Of a stretch of 64,000 nucleotides of DNA, positions 51,478-61,429 are shown one piece after another. The stretch is taken from assembly GCA_947454135.1 (NCBI GenBank), contig CANGJI010000006.1, positions 1 through 64,000 on the forward strand, in the 5' to 3' direction. The translations under genes and the position numbers were made by a program. Below the pieces are notes generated by a model. That model had not been told where the DNA came from, made no database searches, and saw only the letters and a list, made by a program, of their open reading frames with translations. The first letter of the stretch is position 1; each line of letters opens with the position of its first letter. This stretch comes from Sphingomonadaceae bacterium. GTDB lineage: Bacteria; Pseudomonadota; Alphaproteobacteria; Sphingomonadales; Sphingomonadaceae.

Positions 51478-52770
51478 TCAAGGTATTGCCTGTATAATTT
51501 CCAATAATTTATCAATCCTGACCGTCGCGATAGTCGAGAACGTATCGGATATTGCGTAAGGCAGCACGATGCGGCTGCCGAACTTCATTGCGCCGCAGGA
51601 ATACACCACATTCGGCACATAGCCCTCTCGCTGAGACTTTTCGGGCTGGACCAGCGGCACGCTTGCGCGGCCGATGACGCGCGAAGGATCGTGCTTGTCG
51701 AGCAGGACCGCACCGATCGAATAGCGCCGGATCGGCCCTACACCGTGGGTGAACAGCAGCCAGCCCTCGTCGAGCTCGATAGGTGATCCGCAATTGCCGA
51801 TCTGGACGAATTCCCAGGGGTATTCCGGGCGCAAAAGCGGCGTGCCCAGGCTCCATTCGAGCAGATCGTCTGAATAGATGAGATGGAGGCCTTCGTTGTC
51901 GTAGCGCGCGATCATCGCATAGCGCCCGTCGATCTTGCGCGGAAACAGGGCCATGCCCTTGTTGACCGCCGCGGCCCCTTTGAGCGGCACCAGCCGGAAC
52001 GACGCGAAGTCACGGGTTTCGATCAGTTCGGAACGGATCGCGCGTCCGCTGTAGGCTGTGTAGGTGGCATAGTAGATGGTGCGGCCGTGATCCTTGAATG
52101 CGACAAAGCGTGCATCCTCGATGCCGTTGGCCTGCGCTTCGGTTACCGGGAAGATCACGCGCTGCGAGAGGTTGCTGTCGCTCGCAAACGCGAGGTTCAC
52201 ATTATCGCCGACGCGCCGGCAAATGCGCGGCAGGCAGGCAAGGCGAACAGGCGGCTCGATGCTGATATCGCCTTCAGCACTGATCGTACCGCGCCGGAAT
52301 GTGAGCGACGAGATATGCCCTTCGCCCACCGCGCGGAGTGACAGGATGAAGCGCAGGCTCCCGGGCTCGACCGCGCTCTGATCAGGGTGCGGGACGATGC
52401 TCGGATTGAACAGTGCGGCCGCCTCGAAGCTGTATTCGTGAAGGAAGTAGGCACCGATCAAGCTCCGCTGCGTCGGCGAGAACGTTGCATGGTTGGCGAA
52501 GACTTCTTCCATCTCTTCTGCGCGCTGTTCGAAGATCTCCAGCAGATTGCGCTGGGGATCAGCGAAGTTGTCGAGCACGCTGGCGAGCACACTCTCGGCT
52601 TCCGCCCCATTCAGCGCCATGACCCGCTCGACGATATGGTTGGCCCGCGACGCATCGATCGGGTTGTAATCGCGCGGCTCGATCGCAGGGCGGAATGCCC
52701 TCACGATCACCCGGGAAGGGTCGGGGCGCAGGTAATGGGGATGACGATTGAAGAACGGGCTCTCGTTCAT
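51478..52770 (-). CDS. Glycoside hydrolase family 130 protein (glycoside phosphorylase)
   Basis: From MNESPFFNRH it has 430 residues. The five-bladed propeller of GH130 is suggested by the ALFNPSIVPHPDQ opening, the catalytic Asp in NGIEDARFVAF, NKGMALFPRKIDGRYAMIAR and GNCGSPIELDEGWLLFTHGV. GH130 enzymes cleave beta-mannosides, mostly by phosphorolysis releasing mannose 1-phosphate. Whether this one is a phosphorylase or hydrolase is open. Its ATG overlaps the stop of the upstream glycosyltransferase (ATGA), so the two are made together. Confidence 0.85.
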   Translation of the reverse strand: MNESPFFNRHPHYLRPDPSRVIVRAFRPAIEPRDYNPIDASRANHIVERVMALNGAEAESVLASVLDNFADPQRNLLEIFEQRAEEMEEVFANHATFSPTQRSLIGAYFLHEYSFEAAALFNPSIVPHPDQSAVEPGSLRFILSLRAVGEGHISSLTFRRGTISAEGDISIEPPVRLACLPRICRRVGDNVNLAFASDSNLSQRVIFPVTEAQANGIEDARFVAFKDHGRTIYYATYTAYSGRAIRSELIETRDFASFRLVPLKGAAAVNKGMALFPRKIDGRYAMIARYDNEGLHLIYSDDLLEWSLGTPLLRPEYPWEFVQIGNCGSPIELDEGWLLFTHGVGPIRRYSIGAVLLDKHDPSRVIGRASVPLVQPEKSQREGYVPNVVYSCGAMKFGSRIVLPYAISDTFSTIATVRIDKLLEIIQAIP

Positions 52771-55169
52771 GCCCACTGGCCGCGGCCAACCGGGTGCGGC
52801 ACGGCTTGCACTGCTGCGCGGTGGTCATCGCCAGTCCGAGCCATGCACGAGCCGGTGCCGGACTTGCGCTCGAAGCGGTTCATGTCGGTCAGGGCCATGA
52901 GATAGGAAAGCAAGGATTCTGCGCCGCGGTTCTCGTTGGCGCGATCGCGGTGGAGCCCATCGCGGCAGCTGCCGGTGGCAGGATCGACAAGCGCGATGCC
53001 CAGATCGTTGGCGCCGCCGAACCATGCAAAGGCGCGCGCCGCCTCTTGATGCCAGAATGGGTCGGGATCGCCCGCGCTTGCCGCAAGGCACGCCGCAACC
53101 GTGGCGCAGGCTTCGAGCGGCTGCTGGTCGAAATGCCGGGGTTGGTTCTCGCAGAGGAGGAAGCCCTCCGATCCGACCGGTCTGAAATGGCCGGCGGGGG
53201 CGGTCTGACGGGCAATCAGCCAGCGCAAGGTTGTGAGCCCTGCCTCCACAAGGTCAGGCAAGCCGGCATCGCGCCCGGTCCTGATCAGCGCTTCGCACAG
53301 GCGGGCATTGTCGTAGGTCAGCCGGCTTTCGAACCAGACCCAATCATCGCGGCGGCACGCCAGCAGGAGGCCTTGCAGGCGCTCGGCCAGCACAAGACCG
53401 ATATGGCGCGCCTTGCGGTCAAACGGACGCCGCGCGGAGTAGCCGTGCAGACCCAGCAGGGCAAAGGCCCATGCGCGCGGCGAGCTGAAGCTGGCGACTG
53501 TGTCGAACGCCCATGAAAACAGGTTGGCCGCCCACTGCGCAAGCTCGGTATCCGGGCTTTCGGCCGCCGTCATGCCCAGTGCCCACAAAGTGCGGCCATG
53601 GCTGTCTTCGGAGCCGTACTCCTCAAGCCAGCGCCGGTCGAACCCCATGAAATTGCGGAAGCGCGCGCGATCCGGGTTCCAGCCATGCTGGAGGAAGGCC
53701 GCAAAGCGAAGCGGCTGGATGGTTGGCCACGCGGCCAGACGGGCACTGCCGAGCGCGTTCGAAACCAGCAGCGCACGCGCATTGTCATCGATGCAATAGC
53801 CATGATGCCGGTCCGGAACGCCGCCGACCGCGTGCTGGAACAGGCCGGTATCGTCGCACATCGCGGCAAAGTGGGTGAGCGGGACAATGGCGGGGATCGA
53901 CCCTTGCCCATCGCAGGCGGCCCGATAGGCATCACGGTAGCCGCGCGCCGTGTTGGTCCATGTCACGAGGCGGCCCGTTCGGTAGGCGGCACGGCCCATT
54001 GCCAGACGGGCCGCGTCATCGGTGAGCAGGTTGGCAACGGCGACCCCCAGGCTATCGGGATCGCCGAAGGGGACGAGCACGCCCGAACCGCCTTCCAGCA
54101 GCTCGGCCGCGTGCCAGTAGGGTGTCGAAACCACTGGCCGGCCAAGACCGTGCGAATAGGCGAGCGTGCCTGACGTCATCTGGGCCTCGATCAGATAAGG
54201 GGTCACGTAGACGTCGCACATCGCGATGTGTTCGAGGAGCTCGGGGCGTTCTGAAAAGCGGTTCAGGAAAACGACGTGGCCCTCGAGGCCGAGCGCATGG
54301 ACCCGCGCAAGCAGACTTTCGCGATATGCTTCGCCCTCGACGCGCAGCAGCGAAGGGTGGGTCGCGCCCATCACGACGTAGACCGCATCGGGAGCTGCGG
54401 CGAGGACGAGGGGCATGGCCTCGATCATCACCTCTACGCCCTTGTTCGGGCTGAGCAGCCCGAAGGTGAGGATGACCCGGCGTTCCGCAAACCCTAGCCT
54501 GCGCTTGGCCTCTTGCGCATCGCCAAGCGGAAGATCGGGGATGCCGTGGGGAATGACGGCAATGCTGGCAGGATCGGCGCCATATGTGTCGATCAGGATC
54601 GCCCGGGCCTTGCAGGCCATGACCACGACCCGCGCCGAGGCAGCGAGCACAGCCACCATGACGGCACGCTGCGCCTCGCTTGGCCGGTCCAGCACCGTAT
54701 GGAAGGTGGTGACGAGCGGAATCCGCAGCGCAGCGATGAGGCCAAGCAGGTAATTGCCTGCTTCACCGCCAAAGATTCCGAACTCGTGCTGCAACGAGAC
54801 GACATCAAAGCCAGCTTCGTTGATGTAGTCTGCCGCCTCCAGATAAGCGCCCGGCTCTTCCTCGGCGATCTCCAGACACACCGGCTCATCATATGAGCAA
54901 GGGCCATCCGGATCGCACATCGCGACAATCGCCGTTTCGGCCACATCGGCCTGCTCGCGCATCGCGAGTTCGAGATCGGTCGTGAAGGTGGCAATACCGC
55001 AGCGGCGGGGCAGTGCATTGCCGATGAAGACGATGCGCATCGGCGCGGCCTGAGCCATGTGCTGGGGATTGGCCTTCGGCAAGCGGTCCGCAGAGGCGTG
55101 GAGCCTGACGAGAGAGACAGACGGATCAGCCACGGTGGAAGTTTCCTTATGGAGAGTATCCGAGTCCAA
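52767..55169 (-). CDS. GT4 glycosyltransferase fused to a helical C-terminal domain
   Basis: 800 residues. The N-terminal half is a GT-B fold of family 4: RIVFIGNALPRRCGIATFTT, AVIPHGIPDLPLGDAQEAK, RRVILTFGLLSPNKGVEVMI and the donor-binding region GTLAYSHGLGRPVVSTPYW. The C-terminal half (from about residue 430) looks like an alpha/alpha-barrel (FLQHGWNPDRARFRNFMGFD; HGRTLWALGMTA). Such GT4 fusions occur with GH130 genes and may make and degrade one oligomannoside. The substrate is inferred from the neighbour only. Cytoplasmic, no signal. Confidence 0.85.
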   Translation of the reverse strand: MDSDTLHKETSTVADPSVSLVRLHASADRLPKANPQHMAQAAPMRIVFIGNALPRRCGIATFTTDLELAMREQADVAETAIVAMCDPDGPCSYDEPVCLEIAEEEPGAYLEAADYINEAGFDVVSLQHEFGIFGGEAGNYLLGLIAALRIPLVTTFHTVLDRPSEAQRAVMVAVLAASARVVVMACKARAILIDTYGADPASIAVIPHGIPDLPLGDAQEAKRRLGFAERRVILTFGLLSPNKGVEVMIEAMPLVLAAAPDAVYVVMGATHPSLLRVEGEAYRESLLARVHALGLEGHVVFLNRFSERPELLEHIAMCDVYVTPYLIEAQMTSGTLAYSHGLGRPVVSTPYWHAAELLEGGSGVLVPFGDPDSLGVAVANLLTDDAARLAMGRAAYRTGRLVTWTNTARGYRDAYRAACDGQGSIPAIVPLTHFAAMCDDTGLFQHAVGGVPDRHHGYCIDDNARALLVSNALGSARLAAWPTIQPLRFAAFLQHGWNPDRARFRNFMGFDRRWLEEYGSEDSHGRTLWALGMTAAESPDTELAQWAANLFSWAFDTVASFSSPRAWAFALLGLHGYSARRPFDRKARHIGLVLAERLQGLLLACRRDDWVWFESRLTYDNARLCEALIRTGRDAGLPDLVEAGLTTLRWLIARQTAPAGHFRPVGSEGFLLCENQPRHFDQQPLEACATVAACLAASAGDPDPFWHQEAARAFAWFGGANDLGIALVDPATGSCRDGLHRDRANENRGAESLLSYLMALTDMNRFERKSGTGSCMARTGDDHRAAVQAVPHPVGRGQWA

Positions 55170-55379
55170 GTGGTCGCTCGCGAGCGCAGCGTCTTCCCTC
55201 GGAAACTACGCTGATCACGTGGGCGTGCGCGCCACTGCTGCGCCGGGGTCTGGCGGGGCAGACTGGGTAGTTTCCGATCCTGTCGCACGTCCGGGGCAGG
55301 ACTAGATTGCAACCGTTCGAAGCAGCGCGCGTTCATCACGGTCCGCGCGGCGAGGCTCATCACAGAAGGAAACCAACCG

Positions 55380-55787
55380 ATGCGTCTGATCGTTCTGGGC
55401 CTTGCCGCTACCAGCCTGCTCACCGGATGCGCCGCTTATGGCGGCAGCGAACCCATGAATTCGCAGTGGAGCAATTACGACTACAACCGCCCTGATCCCA
55501 GCTACGGCGGTTATGAAGCCGATCGCTACTACCGCGAGGATCCCGCCCGCTACCGCGAACGGCGCATGCGCAATGACGAGCAGGTCTATCGCGGCAAGGA
55601 CGGGCGCTATTACTGCCGACGGTCGGACGGCACCACCGGCCTCGTGGTCGGCGCAGTTGCCGGGGGCGTGCTTGGCAATGTCATTGCACCGGGCGGATCG
55701 AAGACGCTCGGAACGGTGCTCGGCGGCGTCGTTGGGGGTGTCGCTGGCCGCCAGATTGATCGGGGGCGGGCCGTACGCTGCCGCTGA
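55380..55787 (+). CDS. Glycine-zipper 2TM lipoprotein
   Basis: 135 residues with a lipobox (AATSLLTGC) for an outer-membrane or envelope lipoprotein. A Tyr/Arg-rich middle (RYYREDPARYRERRMRNDE) and the motif YRGKDGRYYCRRSDGTTG lead into a glycine zipper (VVGAVAGGVLGNVIAPGG and GTVLGGVVGGVAGRQI). Such 17 kDa surface antigen-like proteins help envelope stability. The gap to the divergent GT4 gene (55,170-55,379) holds their promoters. Confidence 0.87.
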   Translation: MRLIVLGLAATSLLTGCAAYGGSEPMNSQWSNYDYNRPDPSYGGYEADRYYREDPARYRERRMRNDEQVYRGKDGRYYCRRSDGTTGLVVGAVAGGVLGNVIAPGGSKTLGTVLGGVVGGVAGRQIDRGRAVRCR

Positions 55788-55837
55788 GGCACTGTTCGGA
55801 ACCATTCCAACCTGATGACGACACAAGGGGCGGTTTC

Positions 55838-56467
55838 ATGCGCTCGATCTCGACCATTGCCGTGCTTGTCGCTGCCGCATTGATGCCGAGTGCCGCGACG
55901 GCACAAGCAAGGCCCGGCCATGTTGCCGGCGCGGCATGGCTCCATTCGGGGCCGCTGGAAGAGTTTCCCGTCGTGCGCGATGTCAGGCCGGGCGCCGCGG
56001 TAAGCCTGCATGGCTGCCTGGAGGATTGGAGCTGGTGCGATATCAGCTATCGCAACGAGCGCGGCTGGATCCCGGCCGCGGCACTCTACATCAGCCGGCA
56101 GGGACATCGCCGCGCCGCTGGCGCGAACATGGGCATCGAAACAACCTCGTTCAACTTTGGCACTTATTGGGAAAGCCACTACCGAGGTCGCAGTTTCTAT
56201 AAGCAGCGCCGGTGTTGGCAGAGCCTTTTCGAGGCGGAGCATCGGCAGGAATGGCGCGCCCGGTCCCGGTGGATACCGGGCATTGTGCCGCAGGACGAAG
56301 GTGGCGAGGAACAGGTCTATTTCGCGCCCTATGTCTTTCCCGATCACACCCTCGAAAACGTGAAGGGCAAAGACCAATCGGCGAAGTCGGATGGTCAAAC
56401 CATGCAAGGCTCGGCGCAGGAGGCCAATCCGGCAAACGGCGATCCTGCGCGAAATCCCCAACCATGA
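55838..56467 (+). CDS. Exported SH3-like domain protein
   Basis: 209 residues with a signal peptide (TIAVLVAAALMPSAATAQA). The first 80 residues after it form a bacterial SH3-like fold: AWLHSGPLEEFPVVRDVRPG, LHGCLEDWSWCDISYRNERG, with a Cys pair that may form a disulfide. The rest is Arg/Tyr-rich and unrecognised. SH3b domains bind cell wall or proteins. The preceding glycine-zipper gene is close and on the same strand. Confidence 0.75.
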   Translation: MRSISTIAVLVAAALMPSAATAQARPGHVAGAAWLHSGPLEEFPVVRDVRPGAAVSLHGCLEDWSWCDISYRNERGWIPAAALYISRQGHRRAAGANMGIETTSFNFGTYWESHYRGRSFYKQRRCWQSLFEAEHRQEWRARSRWIPGIVPQDEGGEEQVYFAPYVFPDHTLENVKGKDQSAKSDGQTMQGSAQEANPANGDPARNPQP

Positions 56468-56622
56468 ACCCGTATCCCGGTCCGATCCGATACCCCCTCC
56501 CGCCAGATCGGGCCGGGATGTTCACGGGCGCGCCGGAATTTTCCGCTTCGGCGGCGTTCCGGCGCGGTCTTGCCAGGGCGCATATCCGCTCAATCCCTTT
56601 TCATGAAAGAGTAAGAAAGCTT

Positions 56623-56814
56623 ATGTCTCTAGTCAGCCTCATAGTCGTTCTGGTTGTGGTCGGGGTCATCCTCTGGCTCATCAACAACTATCTCCCGATG
56701 GACGGCAAGATAAAGAGCATCCTGAACGCCGTAGTCGTCATTGCGGTTGTGCTGTGGCTCCTGCGGGTCATTGGCCTGCTTTCCACGCTGGACAACATTC
56801 ACGTCGGCAATTGA
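56623..56814 (+). CDS. Thivi_2564-family small membrane protein
   Basis: 63 residues. Two hydrophobic segments (LIVVLVVVGVILWLINNYL and VVVIAVVLWLLRVIGLL) flank PMDGKIKSILNA, the hallmark of this small family. Its start ATG 56,623 follows GAAAGC. The function is unknown; it may help membrane stress. The gene is likely transcribed with, or just after, the SH3 gene. Confidence 0.85.
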   Translation: MSLVSLIVVLVVVGVILWLINNYLPMDGKIKSILNAVVVIAVVLWLLRVIGLLSTLDNIHVGN

Positions 56815-56977
56815 GCGCCGGGACGTTCGATACGGCGCCCTTGTCTGCGCCGCCGCGCGTTGCGGTACATGACAAGAATCCCGCATTCGGAATGGGATAA
56901 GCGCTGAAGAAGTGTGTTATGCCTGATCCGCATAAGGGGCAGGACATGATGCAGCGACTTTACGGCAATGCTGGGCG

Positions 56978-59900
56978 GTGCAGGAGGTCTCCCGCCTCGC
57001 TTCTCCGGTGGTAAAACTCCCACGCGGCGCTTCAGACCCATTGCCCGGAAAAGCTCTGCCGACCAAGGCAGTGCTGCCGATTGTCGCCATCGGCGCTTCG
57101 GCCGGCGGACTGGATGCGACCTCGCGTCTGTTTGACGCGCTGCCAAGCACGACGGGCTGCGCCTTCATCGTCGTCCAGCATCTCGATCCGCACCACGAAA
57201 GTCTCATGGTCGCGCTGCTGGGTGAGCACACGGCGATGCCCGTTGTCGAAGCCGTCCAGGGTTGCCCACTGGTGGCGGATCATGTCTACGTCATCCCTCC
57301 CGGTCGCTACATTTCGGTAGAGGCGGGCGCCTTGCGCCTTTCCTTGCCCGAAGCCGGACATGGGGCACGGTTGCCGTTCGACACCCTGCTCCGTTCGCTT
57401 GCCGCCTCATGCGGAAGGCAGAGCGCCGCTGTGATCCTGTCGGGCACTGGCGGGGATGGCAGTGGCGGCCTTGCGGCGCTTCAAGCGGCAGGCGGATTGA
57501 TCCTTGTCCAGGCGATCACCGAGGCTGAACATCCCGGCATGCCCCAGGCCGCAATCGATACGGCCCTTGTTGATGAAGTTCTCCCGCTTGCCGCAATGCC
57601 AGAGGCAATCATGGCCTTCGCCGCGCGCGTCGCTCGCCCCGGATATGCCGCAAGCACGGTCGTCCCTCAGAACACCTCCGAAGGTCTGGCGGTGATTCTG
57701 GCGGCACTCAGGCACACTTCCGGTCAGGATTTCAGCCACTACAAGCCCGGCACGATATCGCGGCGAATAGCCCGGCGCATGGCGCTGCTGGCCATGCCTC
57801 CCGGCGACATGGCCGCCTATGCCGAGCGGCTGAGCGGCGATCCTGCCGAATGCGCGCTGCTGGCGAGCGACCTCCTCATCAACGTCACCAGCTTCTTCCG
57901 CGATCCCAAGGTCTTCGAAAATCTGGAAAGCGCGATCCTGCCCGAGCTTCTTGATCGGCTCGCGCCGGGTCAAGCGCTGCGCATCTGGGTCGCGGGTTGC
58001 AGCACCGGCGAGGAAGCCTATTCGATTGCCATGGTCTGCCAGGATGTGCTGACGCAGGCGCGGCGCGACATCAAACTGCAGATTTTCGCAAGCGACCTCG
58101 ACGCCGATGCCATCGCCGCCGCGCGCGAAGGGCTCTATTCTCATGAAATTGCCGCGACTGTCTCTCCAGAGCGGCTTGGGCGCTATTTCATCGAGGAGGA
58201 GACTGGCTACCGCGTGGTGCCTGCCCTGCGCGGACATGTCGTGTTCTCGGTGCAGGACGTGCTCACCGATCCGCCGTTCTCACGGCTCGACCTGATCTCC
58301 TGCCGCAATCTGCTGATCTATCTCGACAGCGCCGCGCAGGCCCGGGTCATCGCGCTGTTCCATTTTGCACTCCGCGAAGGCGGCATCCTGCTGCTCGGCA
58401 CGACCGAGACGATCGGCAAGCCCGATGGCCGGTTCGAGCCGATGGTGCGGGCCGAATGCTTCTACCGCCACGTCGCGCGGACCCGGCCGGGAGAAGCCGG
58501 CTTCCCCTTCAGCATCGACGGCAAACTGCCGCTGCTTTCCGCCGCAGGGCGCGATACCCCGGCCATACGCCGCAGTCTGGCCGAGATCTGCGAGCGCGCG
58601 GTGTTGGCAGGCCATGCGCCCGCCGCCGTGCTGATCAACCGGAACCATGATTGCCTGTTCTCGATGGGGCCGACGCATCGGTTCCTGCAAGTGGTGCCCG
58701 GCTATCCCACGCAGGACCTGCTTGCCATGGCCTCGCCTCGGCTGCGCACCCGGCTCCGCCATGCGATCGGCAGGGTCGGTGCCGACATGCCATTCACGGA
58801 AGGCGGCCTCGCGCGGCTGACCATCGATGGAGCGCCAGTCTATTTCACCATCACGGTAGAGCGCCTTGTCGAAGCGGGGGAGGAACTCCTGCTGGTCTGC
58901 TTTGCCGAGCAGAAGCAGGGGAGCCAGCAAGCGCCCGACAGCATTGCACCGGAACAGGCCGACCGGGTTGCCGAACTGGAGCGTGAACTCGCCGAAACGC
59001 AGGCGGAGCTGCAGGCCTCGTTCCGCGAACGCGAAATCGCCACGCAGGAGCAGAAGGCGATCAACGAAGAGGCCTTGTCGATCAATGAGGAGTTCCAGTC
59101 CACCAATGAGGAACTGCTGACCTCGAAGGAGGAACTGCAATCGCTCAACGAGGAACTGACCGCGCTCAACAGCCAGTTGCAGGAAACACTCGATCGTCAG
59201 CGCCTCGCCTCCGACGATCTCCAGAACGTGCTGTTCAGCACCAATGTCGGCACGATGTTCCTCGATGCGGCGCTCAGGATCCGCCTGTTCACGCCCGCAA
59301 TCAGCCCCCTCTACAACGTCATAGCCAGCGACATCGGCAGACCGCTGGCCGATTTGAGGCCGATTGCCGACGATCCCGAACTGCTCGCCGACGCGCAGCG
59401 CGTGCTCGGCAACGAGACGACCATCGAGCGCGAGATCCGGGCGCCGGACGACACCTGGTTCGTGCGCCGTATCTTTCCCTATCGCGCACTCGACAGCCAG
59501 ATCGAGGGTGTCGTGATCACGTTCGCCGACATCACCGAGCGCAAGCGAACCACATCGGCGCTGGAGGAGGCCAAGCTCGAGGCCGAGCGCGCCAATGCGG
59601 CAAAGTCGCGGTTCCTTGCCGCAGCCAGCCACGATCTGCGCCAGCCACTTCAGGCACTCGCCCTCCTCAAGGATTTTCTTGCGCCCAATGTCTCGGGCGA
59701 ACGTGCTGCCGAACTCATGCAGCGCTTCGACAAGACGCTGGGAGCGCTTTCGGGCATGCTCGATGTTCTCCTCAACGTCAGCCAGATCGAGGCAGGTGCC
59801 GTCCGCCCGGCACTGGACCAGTTTCCTGTGGCCGACGTGCTCGAGCGGGTTCACGGCGAATTCATTGCACTGGCAGAGGCGCGCGACCTGTCGCTGCGCT

Positions 59901-61336
59901 TCATGCCCTGCGCAGCATGGGTCGAGAGCGATCAGCGCCTGTTGGAGCAGATCATCCGCAACCTCCTTGGCAATGCGGTCAAGTATACCCGCTCGGGGCG
60001 AATTCTCATCGGCTGCCGGCGGCGCGGCAAGGATCTGCGGATCGAAGTGTGGGATACCGGCATCGGCATCGATGAATCCCAGCTCGAACGGATATTCGAG
60101 GAGTTTCACCAGGTCGACAATCCAGCGCGCGAAAGCGGATTGGGGCTGGGGCTCGGGCTCTCGATCGTTCGGCGGCTGAGCCGGCTGTTGCACCACAAGG
60201 TCGATGTCCGCTCGGTGCCCGGGCGCGGCTCGATGTTTGCCATCACCGTGCCGCGTCGCAAGGGTGTCACGCACAAGCCCTCCGCGCCGGTCCCCGATCC
60301 CGCGCCCTATGCCGAACCCGCTGCACGCCCCTCGGTCATCGTCGTCGTCGAGGACGATCCCGATCTGCTCGATCTTCTGGCGCAACTGCTGCGCGAAAAC
60401 GGCCATATGGTGCGTTGCGCACGCGATGCTGCAGAGGCGCTGCGTCTCATCGCGAGTGGCGCGATCCGACCGGACATCCTGCTGACCGACTACAATCTGC
60501 CGTCGCGCCAGAGCGGGGTGGATCTGCTCATGGCCCTGCGCAAGCACTTGCAGCGCCCGCTCCCGGCAATTGTGCTGACCGGAGACATCTCGACCGCCGC
60601 GAAGGCGATCATCGCGGAGGCTGACTGCATCCATTTGCGCAAGCCTGTGGTTCCAGCGGTCCTGCTGCGCGCCGTATGGCAGCTTTGCCCGCCAGCGCCT
60701 GAGCCTCCCCTGCTGCCGGACCGCGCCCCGCAGGTTTCGCCGATGGTCTATGTGATCGACGATGAACCGGATGTGCGCGGTGCGATCCGCGATCTGCTCA
60801 TCGCGCATGGCTGCGACGTGGCCGATTTCGGTTCCGCGGAAGAGTTTCTTGCCGAATACCGCGCAGGGCAGACAGGGTGCCTGCTGGTTGACGCACATCT
60901 GCCCGGTCTCAGCGGCATAGACCTGCTCGGCACGCTGCGCGCGCGCGGCGATCACTTGCCGGTCATCCTGATCACGGGCGATGACGACATCGGCCTCGCC
61001 GTTGCGGCAATGCGCGCAGGCGCCTGTGATTTCATCGCCAAGCCAGTGGGACGCGACGCACTGCTGGACAGTATCGACCGCGCAACCGAGCAATCGCTGG
61101 GCACCACCCTCGCCGATGTTGCTCAAGCCGATGCGGCAACGTGCTACGCTGCGCTGACCGCGCGGCAGAAGGAAGTGATGGACATGGTCCTTGCAGGCCA
61201 TCCCAGCAAGAACATCGCTGCCGATCTCGGCATCAGCCAGCGCACGGTCGAAAATCACCGCGCAGAGATCATGCACCGGATGGGAGTGCGCTCGCTGCCG
61301 GAGCTGGCGCGCAAGGTGCTCATGCTTGAAACCTGA
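56978..61336 (+). CDS. CheB-CheR-PAS-histidine kinase-REC-REC-HTH fusion protein
   Basis: Starts at GTG 56,978 (1452 residues), with no clear ribosome site. Domain order: CheB-like methylesterase (about 33-215; Ser in AIGASAGGLD, His in VVQHLDPHH, Asp in SGTGGDGSGG); CheR methyltransferase (about 228-480; VAGCSTGEEAYSIA); coiled coil (about 660-740); PAS (about 745-860); HisKA with His near residue 885 (SHDLRQPLQ); HATPase (LLGNAVKYT; GLGLGLSIVRRL); receiver 1 (about 1118-1240, DYNLPSRQSG); receiver 2 (about 1255-1370, VDAHLPGLSG); LuxR-type HTH (about 1385-1452; QRTVENHRAEIM). No membrane helix, so cytoplasmic. A single chain senses, phosphorylates and may bind DNA. Trigger unknown. Confidence 0.9.
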   Translation: MQEVSRLASPVVKLPRGASDPLPGKALPTKAVLPIVAIGASAGGLDATSRLFDALPSTTGCAFIVVQHLDPHHESLMVALLGEHTAMPVVEAVQGCPLVADHVYVIPPGRYISVEAGALRLSLPEAGHGARLPFDTLLRSLAASCGRQSAAVILSGTGGDGSGGLAALQAAGGLILVQAITEAEHPGMPQAAIDTALVDEVLPLAAMPEAIMAFAARVARPGYAASTVVPQNTSEGLAVILAALRHTSGQDFSHYKPGTISRRIARRMALLAMPPGDMAAYAERLSGDPAECALLASDLLINVTSFFRDPKVFENLESAILPELLDRLAPGQALRIWVAGCSTGEEAYSIAMVCQDVLTQARRDIKLQIFASDLDADAIAAAREGLYSHEIAATVSPERLGRYFIEEETGYRVVPALRGHVVFSVQDVLTDPPFSRLDLISCRNLLIYLDSAAQARVIALFHFALREGGILLLGTTETIGKPDGRFEPMVRAECFYRHVARTRPGEAGFPFSIDGKLPLLSAAGRDTPAIRRSLAEICERAVLAGHAPAAVLINRNHDCLFSMGPTHRFLQVVPGYPTQDLLAMASPRLRTRLRHAIGRVGADMPFTEGGLARLTIDGAPVYFTITVERLVEAGEELLLVCFAEQKQGSQQAPDSIAPEQADRVAELERELAETQAELQASFREREIATQEQKAINEEALSINEEFQSTNEELLTSKEELQSLNEELTALNSQLQETLDRQRLASDDLQNVLFSTNVGTMFLDAALRIRLFTPAISPLYNVIASDIGRPLADLRPIADDPELLADAQRVLGNETTIEREIRAPDDTWFVRRIFPYRALDSQIEGVVITFADITERKRTTSALEEAKLEAERANAAKSRFLAAASHDLRQPLQALALLKDFLAPNVSGERAAELMQRFDKTLGALSGMLDVLLNVSQIEAGAVRPALDQFPVADVLERVHGEFIALAEARDLSLRFMPCAAWVESDQRLLEQIIRNLLGNAVKYTRSGRILIGCRRRGKDLRIEVWDTGIGIDESQLERIFEEFHQVDNPARESGLGLGLGLSIVRRLSRLLHHKVDVRSVPGRGSMFAITVPRRKGVTHKPSAPVPDPAPYAEPAARPSVIVVVEDDPDLLDLLAQLLRENGHMVRCARDAAEALRLIASGAIRPDILLTDYNLPSRQSGVDLLMALRKHLQRPLPAIVLTGDISTAAKAIIAEADCIHLRKPVVPAVLLRAVWQLCPPAPEPPLLPDRAPQVSPMVYVIDDEPDVRGAIRDLLIAHGCDVADFGSAEEFLAEYRAGQTGCLLVDAHLPGLSGIDLLGTLRARGDHLPVILITGDDDIGLAVAAMRAGACDFIAKPVGRDALLDSIDRATEQSLGTTLADVAQADAATCYAALTARQKEVMDMVLAGHPSKNIAADLGISQRTVENHRAEIMHRMGVRSLPELARKVLMLET

Positions 61337-61358
61337 AAGTCTCGGGATCCGCACGGCG

Positions 61359-61386
61359 ATGGGGCCAGCCCTGCGGCTGACCCCAT
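61359..61386. terminator. Bidirectional terminator-like hairpin
   Basis: ATGGGG-CC-AGCC-CTGC-GGCT-GA-CCCCAT lies between the convergent giant kinase and OmpA genes. The stem has a symmetric internal mismatch, and no long T run follows, so strength is uncertain. Confidence 0.55.
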
Positions 61387-61429
61387 GTCCTCGTTGGTCT
61401 TCTCTCGGCGCTCAGGCGCTATGCTTTGA

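Noticed and set aside
58280-61354. 1024-codon open frame on the minus strand under the giant kinase
   Set aside because: High GC content keeps the opposite strand open. The plus strand has complete CheR, kinase, receiver and HTH motifs; the minus reading has none.
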